Below are positions 26,331-36,068 of a stretch of DNA of 64,000 nucleotides, piece after piece. Source of the stretch: an uncultured Bacillota bacterium (lineage in GTDB: Bacteria > Bacillota > Clostridia > Oscillospirales > Oscillospiraceae). Each line of letters opens with the position of its first letter. Position 1 is the first letter of the stretch. A program made the translations under genes and the position numbers. The stretch is from contig CAMTMZ010000007.1 of the NCBI GenBank assembly GCA_947073765.1, positions 1 to 64,000 on the forward strand, written 5' to 3'. The notes beneath the pieces were generated by a model. That model saw nothing but the letters and a program-made list of their open reading frames with translations. It ran no database searches and was not told the origin of the DNA.

Positions 26331-27971
26331 TTGCAGAAATTTCAGACAAAACTGAAAGAGTTTTGGGGAAATATCAAAGACTTTTTTAAAAAACTGAACA
26401 AAAAGACTCTGATCCTTCTGGGAGTCTGTCTGGCGGTGATTCTGGCCACTGTGTTCTATGGGCTGGTAAAGATGAACCAGAAGGAGTACGCGGTGCTGTA
26501 TACCGGTCTGAACTCCACAGAGACCAGCACCGTACTCTCCTACCTGGGAGAGCGGGGCGTCACAGATTACCAGGTCCAGGGCGACAGCGTTCTGGTGCCG
26601 GCAGGCCGGGAGGACCAGCTGCGGGCTGATCTGGCCATGTCGGGATACCTGACAACCGGATTTAATTATGAGTACCTGGATAAGCTGGGACCCACCGCCA
26701 CTGAGGCGGAGCGGCGAGAGGCCGCCCGCATCGCCACCGTACAGAAGCTGGAGGCAACCATCCGTCTTTTTGACGGCGTTCGAGACGCCCAGGTGGATAT
26801 AGTTCCGGCGACTAACCGGGTATATATTCTGGAAGACCGGGCCACCCCCGCCACTGCGTCGGTGACGATCACCCCAGAGGGGAACCAGCGTCTAAGCGAC
26901 GGAGTGGCCAAGGCCATCCGCCATACGGTAAGCCACAGTGTGGAACAATTGGACATCTCGTCTGTCAGCATAGTGGACACCAACGGAAATACATACTCTG
27001 ACAGCGACGCCATTTCCCTGTCCAACCAGGCGACTGCGCTGAAACTGCAGCACGAGGAACAGATTAATAACAATGTGCGCCAGCAGATCCTTGAGACCCT
27101 GCGCCCCATCTACGGGGATGGAAACATCCATGTGGGCGTAATGAGCACGGTGGACGTGAGCCGCAAGGTGCGGGACACTACCTCCTACAACCAGCCGGCA
27201 GGCTCTGTGCAGGGCGGCGGTCTGGTGATTGGCGACCATCTCTTTACCGAACGGATTCAAGGCGATGGTGAGCCGGTGGGCGGCACCGTGGGCACCGCTA
27301 CCAACTCGGATATCCCTCTTCAGCCAGATTTGAACACGGAGCTGGGAGAAAACGATAGGTATGCGGGCACTCAGGTGGACCGGGATCTGGTGGTGGACAC
27401 GGTAAAGGAGCAGGAGGAGGTGCTGGAGGGCCGACTGGCCGATCTGAGGGTGACGGTATCTGTGAATCAGAACTGTACCAACTCCGGAGCCTTGACGATA
27501 GACGCTTTGCGGGATCATGTGGCCACCATCTCCGGGATTGGGACCGAGGATCCGCTGTCCAGGGTCCATGTGATGATCGCGCCCTTTGATGAGCCTGTAC
27601 CCGTTTCGCCTGTTGGCCCCGGCGGTATCTTCTCCGCGGAGAACAGCTGGATTCTCTACGCCGCGATTGGCGGGTTGGTACTGTTCCTGATTCTGCTGGT
27701 GGTGATCATCCTGCTGTCCAGAAGGAGAAGGAAGAAGCGTCTGGCGCAGCAGCAGGCCCTGGAGGAGGAGATGTTGGCGGCCGAGGCGGCGGCTCAGGCG
27801 GCTGCCATTATCGCCGCGGCACCTCCCACCGGTGGAGCCGATATTATGGAAGTCAACACGGAGAAGAGCATGGAGCTGCGTAAGACTGTCCGTCAGTTCG
27901 CCCAGAACAATCCGGAAATTGCAGCTCAGATGGTGAAGGCCTGGCTGAAGGGAGATGATACGAGTGGCTGA
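26331..27971 (+). CDS. fliF: Flagellar MS-ring protein FliF
   Basis: MS-ring protein of 546 residues. Two membrane helices flank a large periplasm-side region: one at about 26-46 and one at about 440-462, as in the family. Ring-building motifs such as NYEYLDKLGPT and ATVQKLEATIR are seen. The C-terminal tail (about 510-546) is the expected FliG-binding site. It starts at TTG 26331 with GGAGGGG 6 bases upstream. Confidence 0.95.
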   Translation: MQKFQTKLKEFWGNIKDFFKKLNKKTLILLGVCLAVILATVFYGLVKMNQKEYAVLYTGLNSTETSTVLSYLGERGVTDYQVQGDSVLVPAGREDQLRADLAMSGYLTTGFNYEYLDKLGPTATEAERREAARIATVQKLEATIRLFDGVRDAQVDIVPATNRVYILEDRATPATASVTITPEGNQRLSDGVAKAIRHTVSHSVEQLDISSVSIVDTNGNTYSDSDAISLSNQATALKLQHEEQINNNVRQQILETLRPIYGDGNIHVGVMSTVDVSRKVRDTTSYNQPAGSVQGGGLVIGDHLFTERIQGDGEPVGGTVGTATNSDIPLQPDLNTELGENDRYAGTQVDRDLVVDTVKEQEEVLEGRLADLRVTVSVNQNCTNSGALTIDALRDHVATISGIGTEDPLSRVHVMIAPFDEPVPVSPVGPGGIFSAENSWILYAAIGGLVLFLILLVVIILLSRRRRKKRLAQQQALEEEMLAAEAAAQAAAIIAAAPPTGGADIMEVNTEKSMELRKTVRQFAQNNPEIAAQMVKAWLKGDDTSG

Positions 27972-28983
27972 GACAGCAACCAAGGTGGAACTGACCCCCC
28001 CGCAAAAAGCCGCGGCTGTAATCGTCTCCCTGGGGGCGGATAAAGCCTCCGGACTGTATCAGTTCATGGAGCCGGAGGAGATTGAGTCTCTCACCCTGGA
28101 GGTGGCCCGGCTGGGTATGCTGGACTCACAGCAGACCGAGGCGGTACTCACCGAGTTCTATCAAAACTGCATGACCAGCAAGGCGGTGACCGAGGGAGGA
28201 TTGGAATACGCCCGCACCGTGCTGGAGAAGGCTTTCGGCAATCAAACTGCCCTGGCCCTGCTGGAGAAGGTAACCAAGTCCCTGAAGAATCGGGAGTTTG
28301 CTTTCCTGGACAAGGCGGATGTCAAGGCGCTGTACTCAGCACTGCAGAACGAGCGGCCCCAGACGATGGCGCTGGTGCTGTCCTACGTGGATCCGGACAA
28401 GGCAGCCGGCGTGATCGAGCAGCTGGAGCCCCGCCGCCAGATCAGGGTTGTAGAGGCGATCGCTACCATGGAGAGCGCCTCCCCGACCGCTATCAAAACC
28501 ATCGAGGCGGAGATGGAGCGCAAATTTTCCAGCATTATTACCAGCTCCAATGTCAAGGTGGGCGGCATAGACTATGTGGCCGGTATTATGAACAACTTGG
28601 ATCGGTCCAGCGAAAAATCCATTTTCGATGGGCTGTCCGCCCAAAATGCCGAGCTGGCTGACGAGATTCGCAAGAGAATGTTCGTTTTCGAGGATATCAT
28701 CACCATGGACGACCGCTCGGTGCAGCGCTTCGTCCGGGACTGCGACCCAAGAGACCTGGTGCTGGCCCTGAAAACGGCCAACGCCGATGTGGCCAACAAG
28801 CTGTTTACCAATATGTCCGCCCGTATGGCGGAGAGCATCCGGGACGACCTGGAGGTTACCACCAATGTCCGCATGAAGGACGTGGAGGATGCCCAGCAGC
28901 GTATTGTGGGCGTAATCCGGGACCTGGAGGAACGAAACGAGATTATCATCATGAAGGGCGGAAAGGACGATATCATTGCGTAA
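27964..28983 (+). CDS. fliG: Flagellar motor switch protein FliG
   Basis: C-ring protein of 339 residues which couples to MotA for torque. Family motifs include LTPPQKAAAVIVSLGADKAS, the armadillo region and the charged C-terminal helix (DDRSVQRFVRDCDPRDLVLAL) for stator contact. The frame is open to ATG 27955, but AAGGGAG (27947-27953) fits the GTG at 27964. The start overlaps the end of fliF by 8 bases. Confidence 0.95.
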   Translation: MAETATKVELTPPQKAAAVIVSLGADKASGLYQFMEPEEIESLTLEVARLGMLDSQQTEAVLTEFYQNCMTSKAVTEGGLEYARTVLEKAFGNQTALALLEKVTKSLKNREFAFLDKADVKALYSALQNERPQTMALVLSYVDPDKAAGVIEQLEPRRQIRVVEAIATMESASPTAIKTIEAEMERKFSSIITSSNVKVGGIDYVAGIMNNLDRSSEKSIFDGLSAQNAELADEIRKRMFVFEDIITMDDRSVQRFVRDCDPRDLVLALKTANADVANKLFTNMSARMAESIRDDLEVTTNVRMKDVEDAQQRIVGVIRDLEERNEIIIMKGGKDDIIA

Positions 28984-29836
28984 TATCCTGAAGGGGTTTC
29001 TGGAACCCAAGGCGGAGACATACGTTCTGCCCAGCACCGATGAGCTCCGCTTTGAGGATGAGGAGGAGTTGATTCCCCCGGTGGATGAGGAGCCGCCCCA
29101 GGAGACTTTGGATGTCACCATCGGCGGAGAGGACGAGGCGAAAGACGAGGAGCCGGAGAGCCCTCCGGAGCCGCAGCGGGAGACCCCGGTCCATTATGCC
29201 CAGCTTCAGGCGGAGCTGATTCTGAACCAGGCCAGAGAAGAGGCGCAGCAGATTCTGGACCAGGCCAGGGAGCGGGCGCTTCAGGAGCAGGAAGAGATCC
29301 GGGCGGGCGCCCGGGATGAGGGCTACCGGGACGGTTACGCCCAGGGCATCGCGAAGGCGGTGGACGACTCTGTCCGGGACCGGGAGGCCACTGCCGCACG
29401 GCTGGAGAAAGAGGTTCAGGCCTTTTTGGAGAAGGCCTCGCTAGCCCGGGAGGAGATGCTCCTCCAAAGCCGGGACGAGATGCTGGAGCTGTGCCTGTCC
29501 ATCGCGGAGAAAGTGGTGCGGGTGAGTCTCAAAAGCAGCAGCGAGGTGATTGTCCGTATGATCCAGACCGCTACCGAGCGGATGAAGCGGCAGGAGTGGG
29601 TGCATATCTATATATCCGGCTGCGATGCCCGCCAGCTGGCCCAGATATCCCCGGCGCTCACCACAACCTTGGGAGCCCTGTCCCAGCACATCAAAGTGGT
29701 TCCCATGGGGGACGATGAGAGTGGTACCTGTATCGTGGAGACACCGGAAGAGATTGTGGACGCCAGCGTATCTACCCAGATGTCCAATATCCGGGATGTG
29801 CTCTACGACCAGATGGGGGCCTACTGGCCCCAGTAA
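28976..29836 (+). CDS. fliH: Flagellar assembly protein FliH
   Basis: Export ATPase regulator of 286 residues. The N-terminal 60 residues are acidic and Pro-rich, followed by a long helical segment (about 75-160) with the FliH-type repeating small/Glu pattern. The C-terminal domain is homologous to the V/A-ATPase E subunit. The frame starts with TTG at 28976, overlapping the fliG stop, with GGAAAGGA upstream. Call supported by position between fliG and fliI. Confidence 0.88.
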   Translation: MRNILKGFLEPKAETYVLPSTDELRFEDEEELIPPVDEEPPQETLDVTIGGEDEAKDEEPESPPEPQRETPVHYAQLQAELILNQAREEAQQILDQARERALQEQEEIRAGARDEGYRDGYAQGIAKAVDDSVRDREATAARLEKEVQAFLEKASLAREEMLLQSRDEMLELCLSIAEKVVRVSLKSSSEVIVRMIQTATERMKRQEWVHIYISGCDARQLAQISPALTTTLGALSQHIKVVPMGDDESGTCIVETPEEIVDASVSTQMSNIRDVLYDQMGAYWPQ

Positions 29837-29848
29837 GAGGAGATTGAC

Positions 29849-31150
29849 GTGTTCCGAGAATTGATTCCGGCCGTCCGCTCCGCCGAGACGGTGGGCAGGA
29901 CGGGAAAAATCGAAAATATCGTGGGCATGTCCATCGAGGCCTCCGGCGGCCGGGCCGCCATCGGTGATATCTGCCGGATCTATTCCAACGAATCCGGTGG
30001 CCAGATACCCGCCGAGGTGGTGGGGTTTAAAAATGACCATATTCTTCTGATGCCCTATGCCAATATGAGCGGCATCTCCGCGGGCAACTTTGTCCGCAAT
30101 ACCGGCAAGCGGCTTACGCTGCCGGTGGGGCCCTTTCTGCGGGGGCGGGTGATCAACGCGCTGGGACAGCCCATCGACGGGCTGGAGCCCTTTCAGCGGG
30201 GGGACACCTTCTCTGTGGACAGCACCTATATTAACCCTATGGCCCGCCCTCCGATCCGGGAGCGGATGGAGTTCGGGGTGAAGGCCATTGACAGCCTGTT
30301 GACCATCGGGAAGGGGCAGCGTATCGGGATCTTCGCCGGTTCCGGTGTGGGCAAATCCACCTTGATGGGGATGATTGCCAAAAATGTGAAAGCGGATATC
30401 AACGTGATTGCCCTGGTGGGAGAGCGAGGCCGCGAGGTTCTGGAGTTTATGCAGAAGGACCTGGGAGAAGAGGGCATGCGCCGCTCCGTGCTGGTGGTGG
30501 CCACCAGCGACCAGCCCGCTATGCTGCGAATGAAGTGTCCCAGCGTGGCCACCAGCATTGCCGAGTACTTCTCCGGGCAGGGCTATGACGTCCTGCTGAT
30601 GATGGACTCTCTCACCCGTTTCGCCATGGCCCAGCGGGAAATCGGGCTGGCCATCGGGGAGCCGCCGGTGGCCAGGGGCTACACCCCATCCATGTACGCG
30701 GAGATGCCCAAGCTGCTGGAGCGCAGTGGAAACTTTGAAAAGGGTTCTATTACCGGCGTTTATACCGTATTGGTAGAGGGCGACGACACCAACGAGCCTA
30801 TCGCTGACACAGTTCGAGGTATTTTAGACGGCCATATCGTTCTTTCACGCCAGTTGGCCAACGCCAACCACTTCCCCGCCATTGACGTGGGGGCCAGCAT
30901 CTCCCGACTGATGGTGGAGATTGTATCTCCGGAGCACCGTCAGCTGGCCGGAAAGCTGCGGGACATCATGGGCATTTACGAGAAAAACTCAGACTTAGTG
31001 TCCATCGGCGCCTACAAGGCGGGAACAAATCCCAAGCTGGACCACGCTTTGGGCAAGATCGACAGCATTAACCAGTTTTTGATGCAGGGTGTGGATGAGG
31101 CTTTCTCCTATGACGAGAGCCTGGAGCAGTTACGGCGTATCCTGAAATAG
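29849..31150 (+). CDS. fliI: Flagellum-specific export ATPase FliI
   Basis: Hexameric ATPase of 433 residues of the flagellar type III export system. Walker A is at 164-172 (GSGVGKSTL), Walker B as VLLMMDSLTRFAMAQRE, and the F1-like catalytic segment GERGREVLEF. Starts at GTG 29849 with GAGGAGA upstream. The C-terminal part ends in the YDESLEQLRRIL helix. Confidence 0.97.
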   Translation: MFRELIPAVRSAETVGRTGKIENIVGMSIEASGGRAAIGDICRIYSNESGGQIPAEVVGFKNDHILLMPYANMSGISAGNFVRNTGKRLTLPVGPFLRGRVINALGQPIDGLEPFQRGDTFSVDSTYINPMARPPIRERMEFGVKAIDSLLTIGKGQRIGIFAGSGVGKSTLMGMIAKNVKADINVIALVGERGREVLEFMQKDLGEEGMRRSVLVVATSDQPAMLRMKCPSVATSIAEYFSGQGYDVLLMMDSLTRFAMAQREIGLAIGEPPVARGYTPSMYAEMPKLLERSGNFEKGSITGVYTVLVEGDDTNEPIADTVRGILDGHIVLSRQLANANHFPAIDVGASISRLMVEIVSPEHRQLAGKLRDIMGIYEKNSDLVSIGAYKAGTNPKLDHALGKIDSINQFLMQGVDEAFSYDESLEQLRRILK

Positions 31151-31174
31151 AACCAATAAGGAGCAGACAAACAG

Positions 31175-31627
31175 ATGAAAAAATTTCGCTTCTCTCTGGA
31201 AACGGTGTTGGACTATAAGAATCAGGCGCTGGACGCTCTTCGGGCGGAGCATGGGGCGATTTTAGCTCAGGTTCGGACCCAGGAAAAGGTGATTGAGGAT
31301 CTGGAGGCGGAGCACCGCGAGGCGGATGAGGAGTTTACGCAGCGCAAGCTGGAGGGAATTAATATCTTGGATGCGCTGAATTACGAGACCTACCTCCGCT
31401 CCCTGGAGCGCAAGCTTCAGGAGGAGCACCGCAAGCTGGAGCGGCTGCGGAAACGGGAGGAGGAAAAGCGCGCTCAGGTGGTAGAGGCCAGGAAGGAGAC
31501 GGCCACCCTGGAGAAGCTGAAGGAGCACAAATTGGAGGACTACCGTAAAGCGGAGCAGAAGGACGAGGAGCAGCGCATTGAGGAGTTTGTCTCCACAACC
31601 CGGGCCATGGCGGCGATGGGAATTTAA
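31175..31627 (+). CDS. fliJ: Flagellar export protein FliJ
   Basis: Coiled-coil protein of 150 residues that stimulates the FliI/FlhA export machine. The MKKFRFSLETVLDYKNQALD beginning is the family signature (F-x-F-x-LexVLxyK). The rest is almost entirely heptad-type helix rich in Glu, Lys and Arg. AAGGAG precedes the ATG. Confidence 0.92.
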   Translation: MKKFRFSLETVLDYKNQALDALRAEHGAILAQVRTQEKVIEDLEAEHREADEEFTQRKLEGINILDALNYETYLRSLERKLQEEHRKLERLRKREEEKRAQVVEARKETATLEKLKEHKLEDYRKAEQKDEEQRIEEFVSTTRAMAAMGI

Positions 31628-31687
31628 AGGGTGAGTTACACGTAAGTGTTTCTCTATATATTGGGTCACAGGAAGGGGGTGAACGCA

Positions 31688-32197
31688 ATGAGCATTCCGC
31701 TTTCCTTCTGTGACATCAGCGCACGGTGTGGGCAGGTGCCCGCTCCTCAAAAGTCGGTTGAGGAGCAGACCGGCTGGAATCCCAAGCAGCTCTTTTTAGA
31801 CTATATGCGTAAGGTTCAGGAGCAGCGGGAAAAAGACGCGAAGGAGGCCGAAGAGGACGCCCTGATGGCCATGATTGACGCTATGAACGCATCTGAGGAG
31901 GACCGAAGAACGGGCAAAGCGGACATGGACATGATCAAGTCTTTGGAGGCTGCCGGAGAAGCCATCACAGCCCAGTCAGAGGAAGTTATGGAGGATGGGA
32001 CCAAAAGGGTGCAGTGGGTAGATCCCATGCAGACCCTGACGATTCAGGCCATGATGTCCTGCCTGGGTGACCGGTTCACATTTGAACAGGCCGACGAGAT
32101 GGAAGAGAGCCAGGAGCAGAAAGCTGAAGAGGAGCGTTTGGAGGTCACAGAAGCGTGCGAATCCGGTGATCCCACACAAATTGGAAAGGAGGTGTAA
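31688..32197 (+). CDS. Hypothetical acidic protein between fliJ and fliK
   Basis: Protein of 169 residues, not recognised. It starts with MSIPLSFCDISARCGQ and has a long acidic, coiled-coil-like middle (KVQEQREKDAKEAEED), with a weakly acidic tail. Bacillus has the MotE-like ylxF at this place, but no membrane helix is present here, so it is not YlxF. AGGGGGTG fits the ATG at 31688; the frame is open to 31646. Position in the operon suggests a role in export or hook assembly. Confidence 0.6.
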   Translation: MSIPLSFCDISARCGQVPAPQKSVEEQTGWNPKQLFLDYMRKVQEQREKDAKEAEEDALMAMIDAMNASEEDRRTGKADMDMIKSLEAAGEAITAQSEEVMEDGTKRVQWVDPMQTLTIQAMMSCLGDRFTFEQADEMEESQEQKAEEERLEVTEACESGDPTQIGKEV

Positions 32198-32202
32198 GAG
32201 AA

Positions 32203-33417
32203 ATGAATGTGACAGACCAGTGGATGCTGGAACGGATGCAGCAGATGGCGGCCAATATGGCGGCGTCCCTGCCCCAGACCAGCCAGAATGCAGACCCGTC
32301 TAAGACGGAGAAAGGCGAAAGCTTTCAGGACCTGATGAACAAGGCCAAGGACCAGCAGGTGGAAGGCGCACCCAAAAAGGATGCCCCTAAGAAGACTGAG
32401 ACGGTTCAGGACAAGGCCCCGGCTCAGAAGACGGAGCAGTCTCAGCAATCTCAATCCGTCAAGGACACCAGCAAAGTGAATCTGGACGCCAATACCGCAG
32501 CCTTGGTGGCCGCAGGCTACGCTCAGATATTGGAGATCTATGAGGATGGAAGCGCGCTCATTATGCTGGACCCTGAAAAGAGTGGCGGAGGCTTTGCCAT
32601 TGTAAGCAGCGGACTTCCAACAGCAGATCAGGAGCTTGTTCCAGTGACCATCACCAATGCCATGGGCCAGAAGGTGACCGTTACTCCGGAGCAGATTCAG
32701 GAGGTCTTTGCGCGCTATGGCGTGAAGGAATTCCAGAAGGACAGCAGCGGCGCCACCCTGGTGGGACAGCTAGATCTATCCAAGCATCAGGATATGAAAG
32801 TCCTTACTCCGGATGGCAAGTTTACCACGCTGAAGGAAGCCATGCAGCAGGTGCGGGTAAAGGATAACGCAGCCGGCGGGGAGGAGAACGAAGCCGACTT
32901 GGGCGCCGAGGCCGCCGATATCGGCCAGCCCCTGTTTAAGGACGTAGAGGCCGCTCCCGTGAAGGTTGGCGAGAATTTCCAGCTGGATACCCAGCAGCCT
33001 GAAATGGACGATCACCTGGCGGACGCAATCCGGTTCGCGGCCCAGCAGGGACTGCGGCAGATGGAGATCAAGCTCAGCCCCGAGAACCTGGGCAATCTCA
33101 CCATTAAGCTGACCCAGGCCGCCGACGGCACACTGCAGGTGGTGCTTCACGCGGCCAACCTGAAGGCGGCTAACCTGCTGAATCAGCATCTGGATAACCT
33201 GAACGCGGCCCTCCAGGGCTACAGCCAGAATGAGGTCCGGGTGGAGGTCCAGCGCAATGAGGACAGCCAGCAGTCTCAGCAGCAGCAACAGCAGACTGAC
33301 CCCAACGGTCATAACCAGCAGCGCCAGCAGGAGCAGCGCCAGCAGGAGCAGGAGCACAGCGGCGACTTTGTTCAGCGGCTCCGGTTGGGACTGTTCGGCC
33401 AGGACGACAATTTTTAA
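32203..33417 (+). CDS. fliK: Flagellar hook-length control protein FliK
   Basis: Protein of 404 residues. The C-terminal Flg_hook domain has the typical LRQMEIKLSPENLGNLTIKL segment, at about 280-360, used to switch export specificity. The N-terminal part is Lys/Gln/Ala-rich and low in complexity, as expected of the molecular ruler. A Gln-rich stretch at about 355-385 follows the conserved core. AAGGAGGTG is 10 bases before ATG. Confidence 0.88.
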   Translation: MNVTDQWMLERMQQMAANMAASLPQTSQNADPSKTEKGESFQDLMNKAKDQQVEGAPKKDAPKKTETVQDKAPAQKTEQSQQSQSVKDTSKVNLDANTAALVAAGYAQILEIYEDGSALIMLDPEKSGGGFAIVSSGLPTADQELVPVTITNAMGQKVTVTPEQIQEVFARYGVKEFQKDSSGATLVGQLDLSKHQDMKVLTPDGKFTTLKEAMQQVRVKDNAAGGEENEADLGAEAADIGQPLFKDVEAAPVKVGENFQLDTQQPEMDDHLADAIRFAAQQGLRQMEIKLSPENLGNLTIKLTQAADGTLQVVLHAANLKAANLLNQHLDNLNAALQGYSQNEVRVEVQRNEDSQQSQQQQQQTDPNGHNQQRQQEQRQQEQEHSGDFVQRLRLGLFGQDDNF

Positions 33418-33436
33418 CATGCGGAGGTGAAGCAAT

Positions 33437-34018
33437 ATGGCAGATTCTTTGATTCAAAACTCGTTTGATATTATGAATCGTGGCAAAACCTATGGAGCGA
33501 CCACTGATTTTGATGCCTATATCAACCGCTGGGAGCTGAAGGAGAAGGAGGACGCCCTCTATGAAGATAGGTCTACCCTGTCCTTTACCGACATGCTCAG
33601 CCTGATGGTGGCCCAGTTCCAGAACCAGTCCATCGACAATCAGGCCAGCACGACGGACATGATGAACCAGCTGGTGCAGATGAGCTCCATGCAGGCCATG
33701 ACCGACATGACCAGCAATATCAAAGAGCTGGCGCTGGCCAATGTGATGTCCTACGCCGCCTCTCTGGTGGGCAAAACGGTGACCATCGGCGTCTGGAACG
33801 AGGAGACCAAGGAGCTGGACGAGATTGTGGGCGTGGTGCAGGGCACCGGCACCTACGATGGCCAGCAGGTCGTCTACCTGGACAACGGGAAGGGCTACTT
33901 CCTGAACGAGATCATGGCCGTTGGCACTCTGCCGGAAAAGGTGGAGGAGGACAAGGAGCCCGGCGAGGGCGGCGACGAGACTACCCCCACACCCCCGGCG
34001 GAGAAGCCCAAGGACTGA
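33437..34018 (+). CDS. flgD: Flagellar hook-capping protein FlgD
   Basis: Hook scaffold protein of 193 residues. The conserved N-terminal segment DMLSLMVAQFQNQ and the following MMNQLVQMSSMQAM are present; Tudor-like C-terminal part is short. A Pro/Glu/Thr tail ends the protein. GCGGAGGTG precedes the ATG. Confidence 0.92.
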   Translation: MADSLIQNSFDIMNRGKTYGATTDFDAYINRWELKEKEDALYEDRSTLSFTDMLSLMVAQFQNQSIDNQASTTDMMNQLVQMSSMQAMTDMTSNIKELALANVMSYAASLVGKTVTIGVWNEETKELDEIVGVVQGTGTYDGQQVVYLDNGKGYFLNEIMAVGTLPEKVEEDKEPGEGGDETTPTPPAEKPKD

Positions 34019-34093
34019 GCCGGAACCGGCCGGGAGGGAGTCCGGTCTGAAATAAGCGGACAGGAGGTCCGCGAAGAAAGTTGAGGAAGTACC

Positions 34094-34480
34094 ATGGCAG
34101 AACGCATTTCATCCATCCAGGGCATATCCCCGGTGGAGCGCGTCCAGCGGGTGAGCCAGGTAAGCCCTGTGTCGTCAGGGCAGTTCGGCGCGCTGCTCCA
34201 GCAGGAGCTGAAAGTCGCGGAGCCGTCCATCTCCTTTTCCAAGCACGCGCAGAGCAGAGCGGAGGAACGGGGCATCCAAGTGGACGACACCCTGATGGGC
34301 CAGCTGGCTGACTCAGTAGAGCGGGCGCAGGCCAAAGGGGCCACCAATATTCTGGCCTTTGACGCCACCCGGGCCTTCATCATCAATGTTCCCCACGGAC
34401 GGGTGATTACCACCATGTCTCAGGAGGAGATGGAGGAAAACATCTTCACAAATATCGACGGCGCTGTACTGCTGAAATAA
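34094..34480 (+). CDS. TIGR02530 family flagellar operon protein
   Basis: Protein of 128 residues matching the flagellar operon protein family between flgD and flgE in Firmicutes. The middle KHAQSRAEERGIQVDD segment and the end NIFTNIDGAVLLK are typical. Its function is not firmly known. GAGGAAG precedes ATG 34094. Confidence 0.85.
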   Translation: MAERISSIQGISPVERVQRVSQVSPVSSGQFGALLQQELKVAEPSISFSKHAQSRAEERGIQVDDTLMGQLADSVERAQAKGATNILAFDATRAFIINVPHGRVITTMSQEEMEENIFTNIDGAVLLK

Positions 34481-34566
34481 CAGAGAGCAGGACCTTTTGG
34501 ATGCTTTGGTCCCCTGCCCGACTGACAGGGGACCGGCAGCGCCACAGAAAGGAAGTTTTTAGAGCA

Positions 34567-35892
34567 ATGACAGGCGCAATGTATGCCGCCATCGGCGGCC
34601 TGAAATCCCACATGACCAAACTGAACGTGATCGGCAACAATGTGGCAAACGTGAATACCCACGGCTATAAGGCCCAGCGTATGACCTTCCAGGAGTCTAT
34701 TTACACCACCAGCAAGTCCGGCTCCAACGGCGGCGTGACCTTGGGCGGCAACAACCCCTCTCAGATCGGCTACGGCTGCTCTGTGGGCTCCATCGACCTG
34801 AATATGTCCCCCTCCACCTACGCGCCTACCGGTGTGGGCCTGGACTGTATGCTCACCGGCGAGGGATTTTTCATGGTGGGCAATAAGGTGGAATACAAGG
34901 ATATCCTGGATGCGAATGGCAAGAAAATCGGCGTGGAGGGCAGCGGCATTACCAGCGCCAGCGAGCTGACCCAGCCGAACCTGACCCGGGTGGGCAACTT
35001 CTGGGTAGACGCCGACGGCTATATTTGTAACAGAGACAATCAGGTTCTCTACGGATTTGCCCGGGTGCAGAATCCCTATTACAATCCCAACGCTACTGCG
35101 GCTGAAATTGCCGCCAATCCCAGCTTGGGCGAGCCGACTATTATCAGCACGGAGCTGGTTCCCCTGCGGGTGCCCCTGTCGGCCGCGGCCCCTACCGAGG
35201 CCAATGGAGGCAGAATACCTGACCCGGATCCCAATGCTGCCCAAGGCGCAACGATTGACCTCTGGAAAGAGGGCGACCCGGTCTATCCCTATCTCAGCGC
35301 CGAGACGAATGGCCTGAACAGATATCCCTCCTACAAGGATGAAATTGTAAAACAGGGCAACGCGAATGGAGCGAAGGTGAATGGAACCCAGATCGCGGTG
35401 GCCCAGAACACCAACGCCAACCGTGTCTCTGATGAGATGCCCATCCAGCTGAAGGGCATGCAGATCGGTGTTGACGGCTCTATCACCGGCAAGGCCGCCA
35501 ACGGCCAGACGATTGTTGTGGGTTATATCGCCATCGCCAGCGCGGACAGCCCCGACGGTGTGACCCACATGGACGGCCCCTACTACAAGGCCATGGGCGG
35601 CGCGGGCAACCTGAGGGTTACCACTCTGGTGGATCTGCCCAGTAACTACCTGGGCAATCAGGTGGAAACTCCTGCCAATGGCAATGATCCGGCCGTTACC
35701 CCGCCCGCCTCGGACGCCATCATGAAGGATACAAACAACTCGGTGAAGAACGGCGGCCTGGAGGCCTCCAGCACCGATGTGGCCAACGAGTTCGCGGAGA
35801 TGATTACCACCCAGCGCGGCTATCAGGCCAACACCCGCATTATCACCGTAACCGACCAGATGCTGGAGGAACTGGTGAACATGAAGCGGTAA
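34567..35892 (+). CDS. flgE: Flagellar hook protein FlgE
   Basis: Hook protein of 441 residues. It has the hook/rod N-terminal motif (VIGNNVANVNTHGYKAQ) and C-terminal motif (ASSTDVANEFAEMITTQRGY). The frame is open to 34501, but the MTGAMYAAIGGLKSH beginning at ATG 34567 with AAAGGAAG upstream is preferred. The central D1/D2 part (about 120-330) is variable. Confidence 0.93.
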   Translation: MTGAMYAAIGGLKSHMTKLNVIGNNVANVNTHGYKAQRMTFQESIYTTSKSGSNGGVTLGGNNPSQIGYGCSVGSIDLNMSPSTYAPTGVGLDCMLTGEGFFMVGNKVEYKDILDANGKKIGVEGSGITSASELTQPNLTRVGNFWVDADGYICNRDNQVLYGFARVQNPYYNPNATAAEIAANPSLGEPTIISTELVPLRVPLSAAAPTEANGGRIPDPDPNAAQGATIDLWKEGDPVYPYLSAETNGLNRYPSYKDEIVKQGNANGAKVNGTQIAVAQNTNANRVSDEMPIQLKGMQIGVDGSITGKAANGQTIVVGYIAIASADSPDGVTHMDGPYYKAMGGAGNLRVTTLVDLPSNYLGNQVETPANGNDPAVTPPASDAIMKDTNNSVKNGGLEASSTDVANEFAEMITTQRGYQANTRIITVTDQMLEELVNMKR

Positions 35893-35931
35893 GCACAAGG
35901 ATTTTTCCGGTGAGCGAAAGGTCCCCGTGAT

Positions 35932-36008
35932 AAAAGGGGGCCGGGGGATTCCACCACGCGGAGGTCTCCAAAGGATGGGATCCCCCGCCGCCGGGCTTAT
36001 CCCCCTTT
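35932..36008. repeat. Palindromic repeat element between flgE and flbD
   Basis: Outer arms AAAGGGGG (35933-35940) and CCCCCTTT (36001-36008), inner arms GGGGGATTCC (35943-35952) and GGATCCCCC (35978-35986). Together they form a foldback structure of about 77 bases, unlike the surrounding coding DNA. This type of GGGGA-rich foldback is often dispersed in genomes of this group; other copies were not found in the window. Confidence 0.55.
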
Positions 36009-36068
36009 GAGAAGGGGAGCTTGAAAGGGAAAACGCCCGCGCAGCGGGCAGGGAAAGGAAGGTTTGTC

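Noticed and set aside
34420..35898. A 492-codon open frame opposite flgE
   Set aside because: It is a shadow of flgE; composition is low complexity and no domain is seen.
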